This document shows, piece after piece, positions 16,360 through 26,037 of a stretch of DNA of 39,532 nucleotides. The stretch is from a bacterium. Lineage in GTDB: Bacteria; Planctomycetota; UBA1135; GCA-002686595. A program made the position numbers and the translations under genes. The stretch covers positions 1-39,532 of the forward strand of contig JAUHXY010000004.1 of the NCBI GenBank assembly GCA_030426785.1, in the 5' to 3' direction. Within the stretch, counting starts at the first letter, position 1, and every line of letters starts with the position of its first letter. The notes under the pieces were generated by a model that saw only the letters and a list, made by a program, of their open reading frames with translations, was not told the DNA's origin and did no database searches.

Positions 16360-17314
16360 GCCCTACGTCCTGGTGGTTTCGGCCGATTGGGAACGCGGCC
16401 AAGAGTGGTGCGAAACCCTGGCGCAAGAAGGTTTCAGCGCCTTCGTGTGCAGCTCGGCGCGTGAGGCTCTGTGCGCTCCGCGCCCCGAAGTCCTGATCAC
16501 CGAGTTCGACCTGCCCGACCACGACGGTTTGGAACTGTGCGAAGCCCTATCGGCGGGCGCGAGCCCGGTGGCCATGGTGCTCGCCATCGAAGAGGGCTCC
16601 TTGGATCTCTACCGCCGCGCGTTGGCGCTGGGCATCCAGCAATTGCTGCCCTTGGAGGCCACCGAAGAGGAAATCCGCACCGCTACCCAAGAGGCCCTCG
16701 ACAGCCAACACCCCGAACGCCATCAGGGTTTTGAAGCCCAGATCGCTTCCACGGCGCCCGCTGCGGAGCAAACCCAACGGGATTTGTCCGCTTGGCTCTT
16801 GGTGCGCGGCATCGCGCCCAGCACCCGTTGCCGCATCGTGACCGCCTTGGGCGAAGCCCTCGAGAACGTTCGCTTCCACGCGTACGAAGGCGACGTGGGC
16901 CCGATCGACGTGGAAGCGTCTCTCGAAGGCGTGCAGCTCGAGCTCGTGATCACCGATCGCGGCGAAGGCACGGCCGAAGACACCCTGCAGGTCGCGTTGC
17001 GCGGTCAGGGGAGCGGATTGGCGCGCATGGCCGCTTTATCGGAAGACGTTTCGGTGGTCTCGCACCCCACCTTCGGCACCTGCGTGCGCTTGTCCTTCAA
17101 CGTGCACCGCGCACGCTTCTCCGAATTCGAGAGCACCGAGTTCGAGGACTTCGACTTCCTGGCGCCCGATCACGTGCGCGCTTTGCTGCAAGGCCTCGGC
17201 GACGGTCACAACCCTGACGTCGTGCACCTTTCGCCCGCCGTCGCCGTCACCGTCGGACGCTTGCTCGCCGGCCCGGGCCCTTTCCTGGTCCACGAGTCGC
17301 CGTTGGCTAGCTAA
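16346..17314 (+). CDS. Pseudo-receiver fused to RsbW/SpoIIAB-type kinase domain
   Basis: 322 aa from a TTG behind GGGAGG. Residues 7-118 have a CheY-like pattern but every active-site residue is changed: the acidic pair is S12/A13, the phosphoacceptor position is E53 (TEFDLPDHDG), the Thr is Ala80, and the Lys of the LLxKP motif is lost. Residues 145-253 are a GHKL domain of the anti-sigma-kinase type with complete ATP motifs: N-box E170/N174 (ALGEALENVRFHAY), DRGEG at 204-208, GQGSG at 220-224, and FGTCVRLSF. Such kinases bind sigma factors or phosphorylate STAS proteins. An acidic motif (FEDFDF) and a ~60-aa tail follow. No partner STAS or sigma gene is in the window. Domain calls are confident; function is inferred. 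Confidence 0.85.
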   Translation: MQLRKPYVLVVSADWERGQEWCETLAQEGFSAFVCSSAREALCAPRPEVLITEFDLPDHDGLELCEALSAGASPVAMVLAIEEGSLDLYRRALALGIQQLLPLEATEEEIRTATQEALDSQHPERHQGFEAQIASTAPAAEQTQRDLSAWLLVRGIAPSTRCRIVTALGEALENVRFHAYEGDVGPIDVEASLEGVQLELVITDRGEGTAEDTLQVALRGQGSGLARMAALSEDVSVVSHPTFGTCVRLSFNVHRARFSEFESTEFEDFDFLAPDHVRALLQGLGDGHNPDVVHLSPAVAVTVGRLLAGPGPFLVHESPLAS

Positions 17315-17326
17315 CCCCCCATTCCT

Positions 17327-18379
17327 ATGAGCACCGAATCGAATCAAGCCTTCGACCAACCGGAAGACGAAGATCTCTTCGACTTCCCGGTGGCGCCCGC
17401 TTATTCGTCCGGCGGCATGCCGACGGGCGCTCCTCAGCGGGAGGAAGCCCCTTCCGCGCCCATCGAATCGGCTCCGAAGCCGACCGAAGCGACCCCCGCG
17501 AAGCCCGTGGCGGCCCCCGCGAAGCCCGTGACGGCGATGAACGAAGGGGACTTTGACCTCGACGAAGACCTGTTCGACTTCGGAACCCTCTTCGACGCGA
17601 CCCAGCCCCTGTCCACCGCCGAAGATGCGGCCGCCTTGGCCGCGCTCGACGACCAAGAGTCCGAAGCGATTCCCGCGCCGGCCCCGGCACCGCAAGTGGC
17701 GCCCCAACCGGCCGCAGCTCCGAAGGCCTCGAGCCAACCCGCGCCGAGCCCCAAGGTGACCCAACCGAGCATGCCGCGCCCGACCGCCAATGCGGGAGCA
17801 CCCACCGACAGCACGACCAGCGAACTCGTCGCGGCGGGCCTGGCCGCGCCGGACTCCATGGACTGGGGCCCGGAACCCAAGCGTGGGCGATTGATCGAGA
17901 TCCTCGCGGTTTGCTTTTTGTTGCTCAACAGCGCCCTGATCCTGCTCGCCTGGCGTGCCGGGAGCGACTTCCGCGAAACCTTGGCCGCCGTCACCCGCAC
18001 GGTGACCGATTCGGTAGCGGAAGGCCACGCTCGTGGGCAACTGCAAAACCCGTCGGTCGAGCGTCCGCCCTCCCAGGCCTCGTTGCCCGTGGAGCCGGAC
18101 GTAACGAACACCGAAGTGAACGAACAGGATCCTCTCACGCCGTCCACCGCATCCAAACGCCCGGAACAAGCTCCTAGCGATCTGCTCGACATGCCCCAAG
18201 CCGCTCTCGAGCTGGCCATGGAGCGCATTGCAGCAGGTCGTTACGACGAAGCCCGCCGCGGCCTGTTCCGCCTGCTCGCGAACCGCGACCGCACCGCCTT
18301 GAGCGATGCCATGGTCGTGCAAGCAGAGATGTTGATCGCTCGCGCCTTCGCCGCGCAGGCCGAGGAGGTGGACCGCTAA
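17327..18379 (+). CDS. Bitopic membrane protein with two DEDLFDF motifs (unknown function)
   Basis: 350 aa. The N-terminal ~185 residues are disordered, rich in Pro and Ala, and carry the identical heptapeptide DEDLFDF at residues 14-20 and 79-85, written with different codons. One membrane helix lies at about 190-209 (EILAVCFLLLNSALILLAW), preceded by Lys/Arg, which places the N-terminus in the cytoplasm. The periplasmic part (210-350) ends in a helical, TPR-like segment (LELAMERIAAGRYDEARRGL). It sits 12 nt after the pseudo-receiver gene and overlaps the next by 1 nt (TAATG). The motifs look like docking peptides for a cytoplasmic partner. No known family is recognised. Confidence 0.75.
   Translation: MSTESNQAFDQPEDEDLFDFPVAPAYSSGGMPTGAPQREEAPSAPIESAPKPTEATPAKPVAAPAKPVTAMNEGDFDLDEDLFDFGTLFDATQPLSTAEDAAALAALDDQESEAIPAPAPAPQVAPQPAAAPKASSQPAPSPKVTQPSMPRPTANAGAPTDSTTSELVAAGLAAPDSMDWGPEPKRGRLIEILAVCFLLLNSALILLAWRAGSDFRETLAAVTRTVTDSVAEGHARGQLQNPSVERPPSQASLPVEPDVTNTEVNEQDPLTPSTASKRPEQAPSDLLDMPQAALELAMERIAAGRYDEARRGLFRLLANRDRTALSDAMVVQAEMLIARAFAAQAEEVDR
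17493..17534 (+). repeat. Tandem 21-bp repeat in the linker of the bitopic protein gene
   Basis: Two adjacent copies of a 21-bp unit differ at one base and encode PAKPV(A/T)A twice. This is a recent in-frame duplication in the low-complexity linker between the two DEDLFDF motifs and would change their spacing. Confidence 0.75.
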
Positions 18380-19911
18380 TGCTGCGCTCCCTGCTTCTGA
18401 TCGGCTCGCTGGTTTTCACCAGCTCGGCGGCACCCGCCTGGGCCCAAGGCCCGACCATCGAGGCGCGTTACGACGCCGCGCAGGACGAAACCCTCGTCAC
18501 CGTGCGCGCCGAAAACGCCACTTTCCACGAGTTGCTCGGCGTAATCGCTTTTGAGGTCGGCGCCACCCGCGGCACCAGCCTCGAGATCCTCGGCATGGAC
18601 AAGATCGCGCGCAATCCGCGCGTGGACAGCTTCGTCGTCGACCGCCCCTGGCGTGACGCTCTGCGCTGGATCGCGGGTTCGGCCGGACTGTCGGTCGTCG
18701 TGACGGCCTCTAAGATCACCGTCAGCGAAGCGCTGCCGGACTTCCCCACGGCCCAAGAGTTGCGCATGCGCGCCCTACTCTCCTACCGCCAGATCGAAAA
18801 CACGGCGGCGAGCAGCGCGATCATGCCCGACCTGCTGATCGAGAGCGGACAACTCTCTGTGCAACTGGGCCCCGACTTTGCGCGTCAAGCCCTGGGGAAC
18901 TTTGAACAGATCCTGAGCGACTTCCCCACCAGCGACCGCTTGTGGGAGGCCATGTTCCTGTCGGCGGAAGTTTATGCCTCGATGGGTCAGTGGAACGACG
19001 CGGCACTGCGCTACCACGAGGTGGCCGATGCGGTCGCGATGCACCCCTACCACGAAGATGCGCGCCGCGCCATGGCGGTCGCCCTGTGCGAATTGGGGGA
19101 GTCCCAGACCGAGCAGCCCCTCGCCGCGCAAGAGAGCGGGCAAAAGGCCGTCATCACAATGCAAGCCTTGGACCGCTACTACCCGTCCGACGATCGCGTC
19201 GAGCAGCGCAAGCGGGCGTTGATCATGGGCCGCTCCCTCGCTTTGGCGGGCAAGCCGATCGAAGCCCTACGCGCCCTCGACATCGCTGCCGCCCGCAGCG
19301 CTCTGGCGGAAAACGACCCCGAGATCCTAGCGGTTCGCGCGAAGGCCTTGGCCCGCGCCGGGCGTCACGGGGACGCGTCGACCGCTTGGCTCGCCGTCTC
19401 GAAAAACTCCACGGGCCAAGACCAAGAAGTCGCTTTGATCGAAGCCGCGCGCCAAGCCCTGGAGGGCGGACACGAAATCGCCGTGCTCGCGATCCACAAA
19501 CAAGCGGTGCGCAACGGTTTTGGTCGTCGATTGGAGCCCTTCCAGCGGGAAGCCAAGCTGCGCCTCGGCATTGCGACCGAGGTCGACGGCTACACCTTGA
19601 GCCAACAGCTCACCCGTGCGCAACACCTCTCGCGCCGGGGCATGTTCGCCGAAGCCGTTCGCGCCCTGCGCGGCCTGTACCTGCGCCGCGCCGAGCTCAA
19701 GAACACCGAACGCATCGAGATGGCATTGGCCTACGCCCGCGCCCTCGACAAGGAAGAACGCCCGACCGAGGCGCTCGAAGTGCTGCAAGTGGTGGCGGGA
19801 GAAACTACGTCCCCCATGGACCGCCGCCAAATCTACACCTTCGCCGCCCAAATCCTCGAAGGCCGCGGCGACTACGAGGCCGCCATCGAGGCCTTGCAAG
19901 GAAAGCTCTAA
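18379..19911 (+). CDS. Exported STN-like plus TPR-repeat protein
   Basis: 510 aa. A signal peptide (about 1-22, ending PAWAQ) is followed by an STN/secretin-N-like region (about 24-115: VRAENATFHELLGVIAFEVG and WRDALRWIAGSAGLSVVV). About 390 residues of helical repeats follow, with TPR-like features (GNFEQILSDFP, AEVYASMGQWNDAALRYHEV, GMFAEAVRALRGLYL, LEGRGDYEAAIEAL). The predicted location is the periplasm. A strong Shine-Dalgarno (GAGGAGGTGG, 18362-18371) lies just upstream, and the start overlaps the previous stop. Periplasmic TPR proteins such as PflA of epsilonproteobacteria scaffold the stator ring; a comparable role is possible but only by analogy. Confidence 0.75.
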   Translation: MLRSLLLIGSLVFTSSAAPAWAQGPTIEARYDAAQDETLVTVRAENATFHELLGVIAFEVGATRGTSLEILGMDKIARNPRVDSFVVDRPWRDALRWIAGSAGLSVVVTASKITVSEALPDFPTAQELRMRALLSYRQIENTAASSAIMPDLLIESGQLSVQLGPDFARQALGNFEQILSDFPTSDRLWEAMFLSAEVYASMGQWNDAALRYHEVADAVAMHPYHEDARRAMAVALCELGESQTEQPLAAQESGQKAVITMQALDRYYPSDDRVEQRKRALIMGRSLALAGKPIEALRALDIAAARSALAENDPEILAVRAKALARAGRHGDASTAWLAVSKNSTGQDQEVALIEAARQALEGGHEIAVLAIHKQAVRNGFGRRLEPFQREAKLRLGIATEVDGYTLSQQLTRAQHLSRRGMFAEAVRALRGLYLRRAELKNTERIEMALAYARALDKEERPTEALEVLQVVAGETTSPMDRRQIYTFAAQILEGRGDYEAAIEALQGKL

Positions 19912-19923
19912 GGAGAACTCACG

Positions 19924-20667
19924 ATGATGAAACAACAGTGGACCATCGCCCTGTGCGGCGCCGCCCTCTTCGGCATTCCGGCCATCGCTTCCCAGGAAGG
20001 CAGCGCCCTCAAGAGCCTGCAGTCGGCCATCGATTCGACCCAAGCGGCTCTGCAAGAACTGGTCAGCCTGGAGCCGCGCTTGGCGCAAAAGGACCCTGAC
20101 GCGCTGCAACGCTTGATGGACTTGACCGAACCCGGCGTCGAGGACACCCAACAGGTGGACCAAACGATCGTGCGGTTGCGTTCCGACATCCAACGTTTGC
20201 AGGGAGCCCTCGACCAAGGCCCCTCTGCCAACGGCTCGGCCGTGCCGGCCAAGCCGACGACGGGCCTGCGCCCCGGTCAGCTCACGAACCGCTCCGTGGT
20301 CGCCACCGATCACGCCCCCACCACGGCACGTCCGGCCGACACGCGCAGCTTCGAACAACCCGGCTACTCGGCCGACGAAGTCCGTCAGGCCAAGCTGCAC
20401 GTGCGCGCCGATCAGTTCCCGCAAGCCGTCGTGCTCTTGCGCAAGCAAGACCCGACGCCGGAAACCCGCTACTGGCTCGCGCGCGCCCTGCAAGGCACCG
20501 GCGAGCAGGTGGAAGCCAAAGACATCCTGCAAAAGCTCGCCGCGGAAGGCGAACAAGCCCACCGCTATGCCCGCTGGGCCGCCGGCGACCTGCGCATGAT
20601 CGAGTTGCGCGAAAAGTTGGCGCAACAAGCCAAAACCCCAGCAAGCACGAAGAAGTCGTCCGACTAG
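19924..20667 (+). CDS. Exported coiled-coil/TPR-like protein (unknown function)
   Basis: 247 aa with a signal peptide (about 1-23, ending IPAIAS). A helical coiled-coil segment (25-95: LQSAIDSTQAALQELVSLEP, VRLRSDIQRLQGAL) is followed by a Pro/Thr-rich linker and a small TPR-like domain (148-235: DEVRQAKLHVRADQFPQAVV, YWLARALQGTGEQVEAKDIL). The arrangement resembles CpoB/YbgF-type periplasmic proteins. AAGGAG precedes the start; ATGs at 19924 and 19927 are both possible. It is 12 nt after the STN-TPR gene, so the two products may act together. Confidence 0.7.
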   Translation: MMKQQWTIALCGAALFGIPAIASQEGSALKSLQSAIDSTQAALQELVSLEPRLAQKDPDALQRLMDLTEPGVEDTQQVDQTIVRLRSDIQRLQGALDQGPSANGSAVPAKPTTGLRPGQLTNRSVVATDHAPTTARPADTRSFEQPGYSADEVRQAKLHVRADQFPQAVVLLRKQDPTPETRYWLARALQGTGEQVEAKDILQKLAAEGEQAHRYARWAAGDLRMIELREKLAQQAKTPASTKKSSD

Positions 20668-20707
20668 ACGACGCCCCAATCACTCGGCGCACCACCCCTT
20701 TCCTCCC

Positions 20708-21889
20708 GTGAACCCCCTCACCCCCGCCATGCAAACCCTGCAGTCCGATTCCGAGGACCTGCTGGCCAGCCTGCAGCGCTTCCAAAGCGTGTTGGCCGGA
20801 TTGCAAGCCAGCCACCAACGCTTGGAGCAACACGCCAAGCGCATGGAGGCCGAATTGGAGGTGTCCAACCGTCAATTGGCGGAGAAGGTCACGGAGTTGG
20901 ATCAAACCAACCAATACCTAGAAGCCATCCTGACCAGCCTGCCGAGCGCCGTCATCGTACGCGACGCCGACCGCACCATCACGCGCATCAATCCTGCGCT
21001 GGAGGACCTGTTGGCGGCTCCGCAAAACGGTTGGGTCGGTAGCCAAGCGGACCTGCCCCTGCAACGGGCCGAATCGGGCCTGCAGGCGGCGACCGGTCCG
21101 GAGGGACAGAAACGCACCGTGGCGCACACCCAAAGCCTCGTCTTCGACGCAGCAGGCCTCGCGCTCGGTTCGGTGGAGATCGTCTCGGATCAAACCGAGC
21201 TGGCCCGTACCACCGCGCGCATGCACCAGCAATCCAAGATGGCCGCCCTGGGCTCCATGGCCGGTGGCATCGCCCACGAGATCCGCAACCCCATGAACGC
21301 GGTGCGCGGTTTCGCGGGTTTGCTGCGCCGCCCGCACGTGGCCCCCGAAGACCAAGCGCGGTATGCCCAACGCATCGAAGAGGGCGTGCAAGAGGTCGAA
21401 AGCATCATCACCAGCCTGCTGAGCCTCGCGACCCCCAGCGGATTGCACCTCGAAAGCTTGCAAGCCGAGGACGTGCTGCACGAAGCCCTCAAGCTGGTGC
21501 AACGCGAAGAGAACACCCAGGCCGTGAACTGGCGCATCGAAACCAGCAGCGCGGCGCTGCAGGCCGATCGCATCCAACTGCGGCAAGCCCTGCGCAACCT
21601 GATCGCCAACGCGGTGCAGGCGCAAGACCATCAAGGTTCCTTGCTGCTGCGCTGCGGTGTGCAGGACGAGCAGGTCGTCTTCGAAGTGCACGACAGCGGA
21701 CCCGGCTTGGCCGGTGGTGACCCGCGCCGCTGCGTCGATCCGTTTTACACCACCCGTGCCGAAGGCATGGGTCTGGGGCTGTCCCTCGTGGACAGCATCG
21801 CCCGCCTGCACGGCGGCGAACTGGAACTTTCCACCGATCCCTCTCACCTGGGCGGCGCCCTCGTCCGCCTTGTCCTTCCTACCTCCTGA
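20708..21889 (+). CDS. Soluble sensor histidine kinase (FleS/FlgS type)
   Basis: 393 aa from a GTG at 20708 (an in-frame ATG at 20729 is an alternative). No membrane segment. An N-terminal coiled coil (about 10-70) leads into a PAS domain (about 71-165, ILTSLPSAVIVRDADRTITRINP). The H-box has His190 (AHEIRNPMNA), the N-box Asn301, then DSGPG at 329-333, FYTTRAEGMGLGLS and a final G-box. All catalytic motifs are intact. It is directly followed by the FlgR-like activator, the classical cytoplasmic pair that senses export-gate or basal-body assembly and activates sigma-54 flagellar promoters. Confidence 0.9.
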   Translation: MNPLTPAMQTLQSDSEDLLASLQRFQSVLAGLQASHQRLEQHAKRMEAELEVSNRQLAEKVTELDQTNQYLEAILTSLPSAVIVRDADRTITRINPALEDLLAAPQNGWVGSQADLPLQRAESGLQAATGPEGQKRTVAHTQSLVFDAAGLALGSVEIVSDQTELARTTARMHQQSKMAALGSMAGGIAHEIRNPMNAVRGFAGLLRRPHVAPEDQARYAQRIEEGVQEVESIITSLLSLATPSGLHLESLQAEDVLHEALKLVQREENTQAVNWRIETSSAALQADRIQLRQALRNLIANAVQAQDHQGSLLLRCGVQDEQVVFEVHDSGPGLAGGDPRRCVDPFYTTRAEGMGLGLSLVDSIARLHGGELELSTDPSHLGGALVRLVLPTS

Positions 21890-21902
21890 AACCGCAATCC
21901 CG

Positions 21903-23303
<1,401 letters not shown>

Positions 23304-23320
23304 TCCCCGGAGAAGCTCCC

Positions 23321-23680
23321 ATGGAAGTCCTAGGAAACCACGGCGATGTGCTCATGCGGCTGCTTTCGGCCGCCACCGAGCGTTCCCGCATCCTCGCGGG
23401 CAACATCGCCAACCAAAACACGCCGGGCTACAAGCGTCAGTCCCTGCAATTCGAAGAGCTGTTAGCACAGGAGCTCGAAAGCTCCCGCCCGACCCTGCAC
23501 AACATCCAGCCGATGAAGCTGGTGGACACGCAGTCGCCGGGCACTCCGAACGGCAACAACGTCAACATGGAAAAAGAAGTCGCCGCCATGCGCGAGAACA
23601 TGCTGCGTTACGAGATGTATAGCACCATCTTGAAGGGCAGCACCAAGCTCGTCGAGTCGGCCATTCACGGAGATCGCTAA
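23321..23680 (+). CDS. flgB: FlgB, proximal rod protein
   Basis: 119 aa from the ATG at 23321; the frame is open upstream within the regulator gene, but this start gives the standard FlgB beginning. Family signature: AATERSRILAGNIANQNTPGYKR, and the C-terminal helix with NNVNMEKEVAAMRENMLRYE. FlgB joins the MS ring to the rod and is exported without cleavage. It is followed after 2 nt by flgC. Confidence 0.95.
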   Translation: MEVLGNHGDVLMRLLSAATERSRILAGNIANQNTPGYKRQSLQFEELLAQELESSRPTLHNIQPMKLVDTQSPGTPNGNNVNMEKEVAAMRENMLRYEMYSTILKGSTKLVESAIHGDR

Positions 23681-23682
23681 TC

Positions 23683-24117
23683 ATGAGTGGAATTGATCGA
23701 GTCTTTCAGGCCATGCACATGTCGGCCAGCGCCCTCAAAGCCGAGCGCGCCCGCGTCGACATCATCGCCAAGAACATCGCCCACGCGAACACCACGCGCA
23801 TGCCTGATACCGGCTTGCCGTACCGCCGTCAGGTGGCGCACTTCGCGCCCGTCTACGAGTCCCAGCGGGATGGTAGCGTGGACATCACGGGCGTGCGCCT
23901 CGCAGGCGTGCACAAGGACTACTCCACGCCCTTCGAGATCATCAACGACCCGGGCCACCCGGACGCGGACGAGGACGGCAACGTGTTGTTCCCCAACGTC
24001 AACACCATCAAGGAGATGGCGGAGCTCATCACCGCACTGCGCGCCTACGAGGCGAACATTCAGGTGACCGATTCCTTCGAGCGCATGGCCCAGAGCGGCC
24101 TACGCCTGGCGGAGTAA
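23683..24117 (+). CDS. flgC: FlgC, proximal rod protein
   Basis: 144 aa. The N-terminal rod motif is HMSASALKAERARVDIIAKN followed by IAHANTTR; the usual ANxxTxG reads ANTTRMPDTG. The C-terminal NVNTIKEMAELITALRAYEA segment is characteristic. With FlgB and FliE it forms the proximal rod. Standard length. Confidence 0.96.
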   Translation: MSGIDRVFQAMHMSASALKAERARVDIIAKNIAHANTTRMPDTGLPYRRQVAHFAPVYESQRDGSVDITGVRLAGVHKDYSTPFEIINDPGHPDADEDGNVLFPNVNTIKEMAELITALRAYEANIQVTDSFERMAQSGLRLAE

Positions 24118-24139
24118 CGGTAGGACAGGAGACGGAATC

Positions 24140-24472
24140 ATGACGAACATCGGCGGAAACCTCGGTCTGGGTAGGACCAACATCGAGCAAGCCCTGCGCC
24201 AAATGCGCGAGCGTGCGGCGCAACTGCAGGGTCAAGGCCCCACGGAGGCGCCCAAGACGTCGTTCGAAAGCACCCTGACCCAGTCCGTCCAATCCATCGA
24301 TCAGACCGTCAAGTCCTCTGAAAACCTGCACATCGAAGCCCTGCAAGGCGAGCTCGACTTCCACGAAATCGCCACGCGCGTCAAGCAAGCCCAGTTGAGC
24401 TTCGATTTCGCCATGCAGGTACGCAACAAGTTCATCGACGCCTATCGCGAAGTCATGCGCATGACCGTCTAA
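24140..24472 (+). CDS. fliE: FliE, MS ring-rod junction protein
   Basis: 110 aa with the usual pattern: a glycine-rich, poorly conserved start, SFESTLTQSVQSIDQTVKSS in the middle, and the C-terminal FHEIATRVKQAQLSFDFAMQ then VRNKFIDAYREVMRM. FliE is the first exported rod component. An AGGAG lies 10 nt upstream. fliF follows after 11 nt. Confidence 0.96.
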   Translation: MTNIGGNLGLGRTNIEQALRQMRERAAQLQGQGPTEAPKTSFESTLTQSVQSIDQTVKSSENLHIEALQGELDFHEIATRVKQAQLSFDFAMQVRNKFIDAYREVMRMTV

Positions 24473-24483
24473 GGACCTAAACC

Positions 24484-26037
24484 ATGAAACAATCCCTAGC
24501 CAACCTCTGGACCCTCCTGAGCCAAAGCAGCGCCGCCACCCGATTGGCGATCGCCGCGGGAGTGTTCCTGGCGATCGTGGTCGCAGGCGCTTCGATGTAC
24601 CGCTCGGCGAACCCTCACATGGAGTTCTTCGTCGGCGACCTCGACAACGCCAGCTTCGCGCGGGCGACCAAGGCCCTGAGCCAATCCGGCGTGCGCTTCG
24701 AAACCTCGGTCGGCGCGCCGTACACCATCTGGGTCGAATCGGGCCGCAAGTACGACGCCCACAACGCCATCGCCCAGGCGGGTGCTCTCGACGCCGGCAC
24801 CCTCGGCATCGACACCAGCGACGGCTCCAACCCCTGGGCCTCCTCCATCGAGCGCAAGCAGGTGGCCGACGCTCGCTACTGGCAAGAGGTCGAACGCCAA
24901 CTGAACCAATTGCATTGGGTGCGGGCTTCCAAAGTGCTCGCCAAGATGCCCACCAACCGCGTACTCGGCCGGGCTCCGCACCCGACGGTGTCGGTCATGC
25001 TGACCACCAACGGCATGCGTCCGACGCCCGAACAAGGTCTCAACGTCGGCAACATCGTGCGGGCGGCGTTCAACGTACCCGAAGAGAACATCACGATCTT
25101 GGACCAAAACGGTCACATGATCTTTGACGGGCAGCGTGACGACCGTTTGGACGAGTCTTTGGCCTACGAACGCAACTTCAACGATGACTTGACGCGCACG
25201 GTGCAGACCCTGCTCGACGACATCTACGGCCCGAACCTGACCCGCGTTGCGGTGCGGGGCGAGTGGAGCTTCGTGAAGTCCGAGACGGTCGGCAACAACC
25301 TGCAGCCCGACAAACGGCTGATCTCGAAGAGTACCATGAAGTCCTCGCAGCCCTCGCCGGTCATGGAAGGCGGCCCCGCGGGACTGGAAGAGAGCTTCCT
25401 GGGGCCCACGGCGGCTTCCGGACCGGTGCAAAGCGACCCGGCCACCAAGACCGAGATCGACGAAAACTACAACTACGGTACGCAGACCACCCACGTGGTG
25501 GAAGACACGCCGGTGCTCAAGCGTTTGAGCGTCAGCCTGGCCCTCGATGCGTCCCTGCAAGAACAAGCGTCCGCGATCGCCGATCAGGTCAAGGCGGCGG
25601 TGGGCTTCTCGGAACAACGCGGCGACTTCCTCGCAGCCCATACGACCGCCCTGAATGGCGTCGAGCGGGACGAAGAAGGCAACATCGTGGCGCCAGCACC
25701 CATCGAAGCCGCTCCGGCTCCTAACCCCATGATGGGCTTGCTCGTCGAGCGTGGCATCGAGTTGGCGGCGCTGTTGATCTTTATGTTCCTCCTGGCGCGC
25801 TCCTTCAAAGTGTCGAAGAAGCAACTGCAGACCGCCGGCTCTCCGAGCTTCTCCGGTGCTCCCGGTGGAATCCCCGGTGCCGCTGGGAAGGGAGTCGATC
25901 CGGAAATGGAAGAAGACCCCAGCGCGATGGCTCGCATGCACGTGGAGAAACTGCTCGAAACCGACCCTGACCGGGTCAGCTCCCTGCTCACTCGATGGGC
26001 CATGGGAGAGGACTTCTACGCGAAGAATCAGTCATGA
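24484..26037 (+). CDS. fliF: FliF, MS-ring protein
   Basis: 517 aa, typical. First membrane helix about 20-40, ring-building motif domains from about 45 to 235 (YTIWVESGRKYDAHNAIAQA, ERKQVADARYWQEVERQLNQ), a less conserved beta-collar segment, then a second membrane helix about 415-437. The C-terminal tail (MHVEKLLETDPDRVSSLLTR W) is the FliG-binding helix. The stop overlaps the fliG ATG (ATGA). Confidence 0.97.
   Translation: MKQSLANLWTLLSQSSAATRLAIAAGVFLAIVVAGASMYRSANPHMEFFVGDLDNASFARATKALSQSGVRFETSVGAPYTIWVESGRKYDAHNAIAQAGALDAGTLGIDTSDGSNPWASSIERKQVADARYWQEVERQLNQLHWVRASKVLAKMPTNRVLGRAPHPTVSVMLTTNGMRPTPEQGLNVGNIVRAAFNVPEENITILDQNGHMIFDGQRDDRLDESLAYERNFNDDLTRTVQTLLDDIYGPNLTRVAVRGEWSFVKSETVGNNLQPDKRLISKSTMKSSQPSPVMEGGPAGLEESFLGPTAASGPVQSDPATKTEIDENYNYGTQTTHVVEDTPVLKRLSVSLALDASLQEQASAIADQVKAAVGFSEQRGDFLAAHTTALNGVERDEEGNIVAPAPIEAAPAPNPMMGLLVERGIELAALLIFMFLLARSFKVSKKQLQTAGSPSFSGAPGGIPGAAGKGVDPEMEEDPSAMARMHVEKLLETDPDRVSSLLTRWAMGEDFYAKNQS

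Noticed and set aside
21657-21902. N-terminal extension of the FlgR-like regulator
   Set aside because: It lies inside the kinase gene in another frame; the receiver domain starts properly at 21903.
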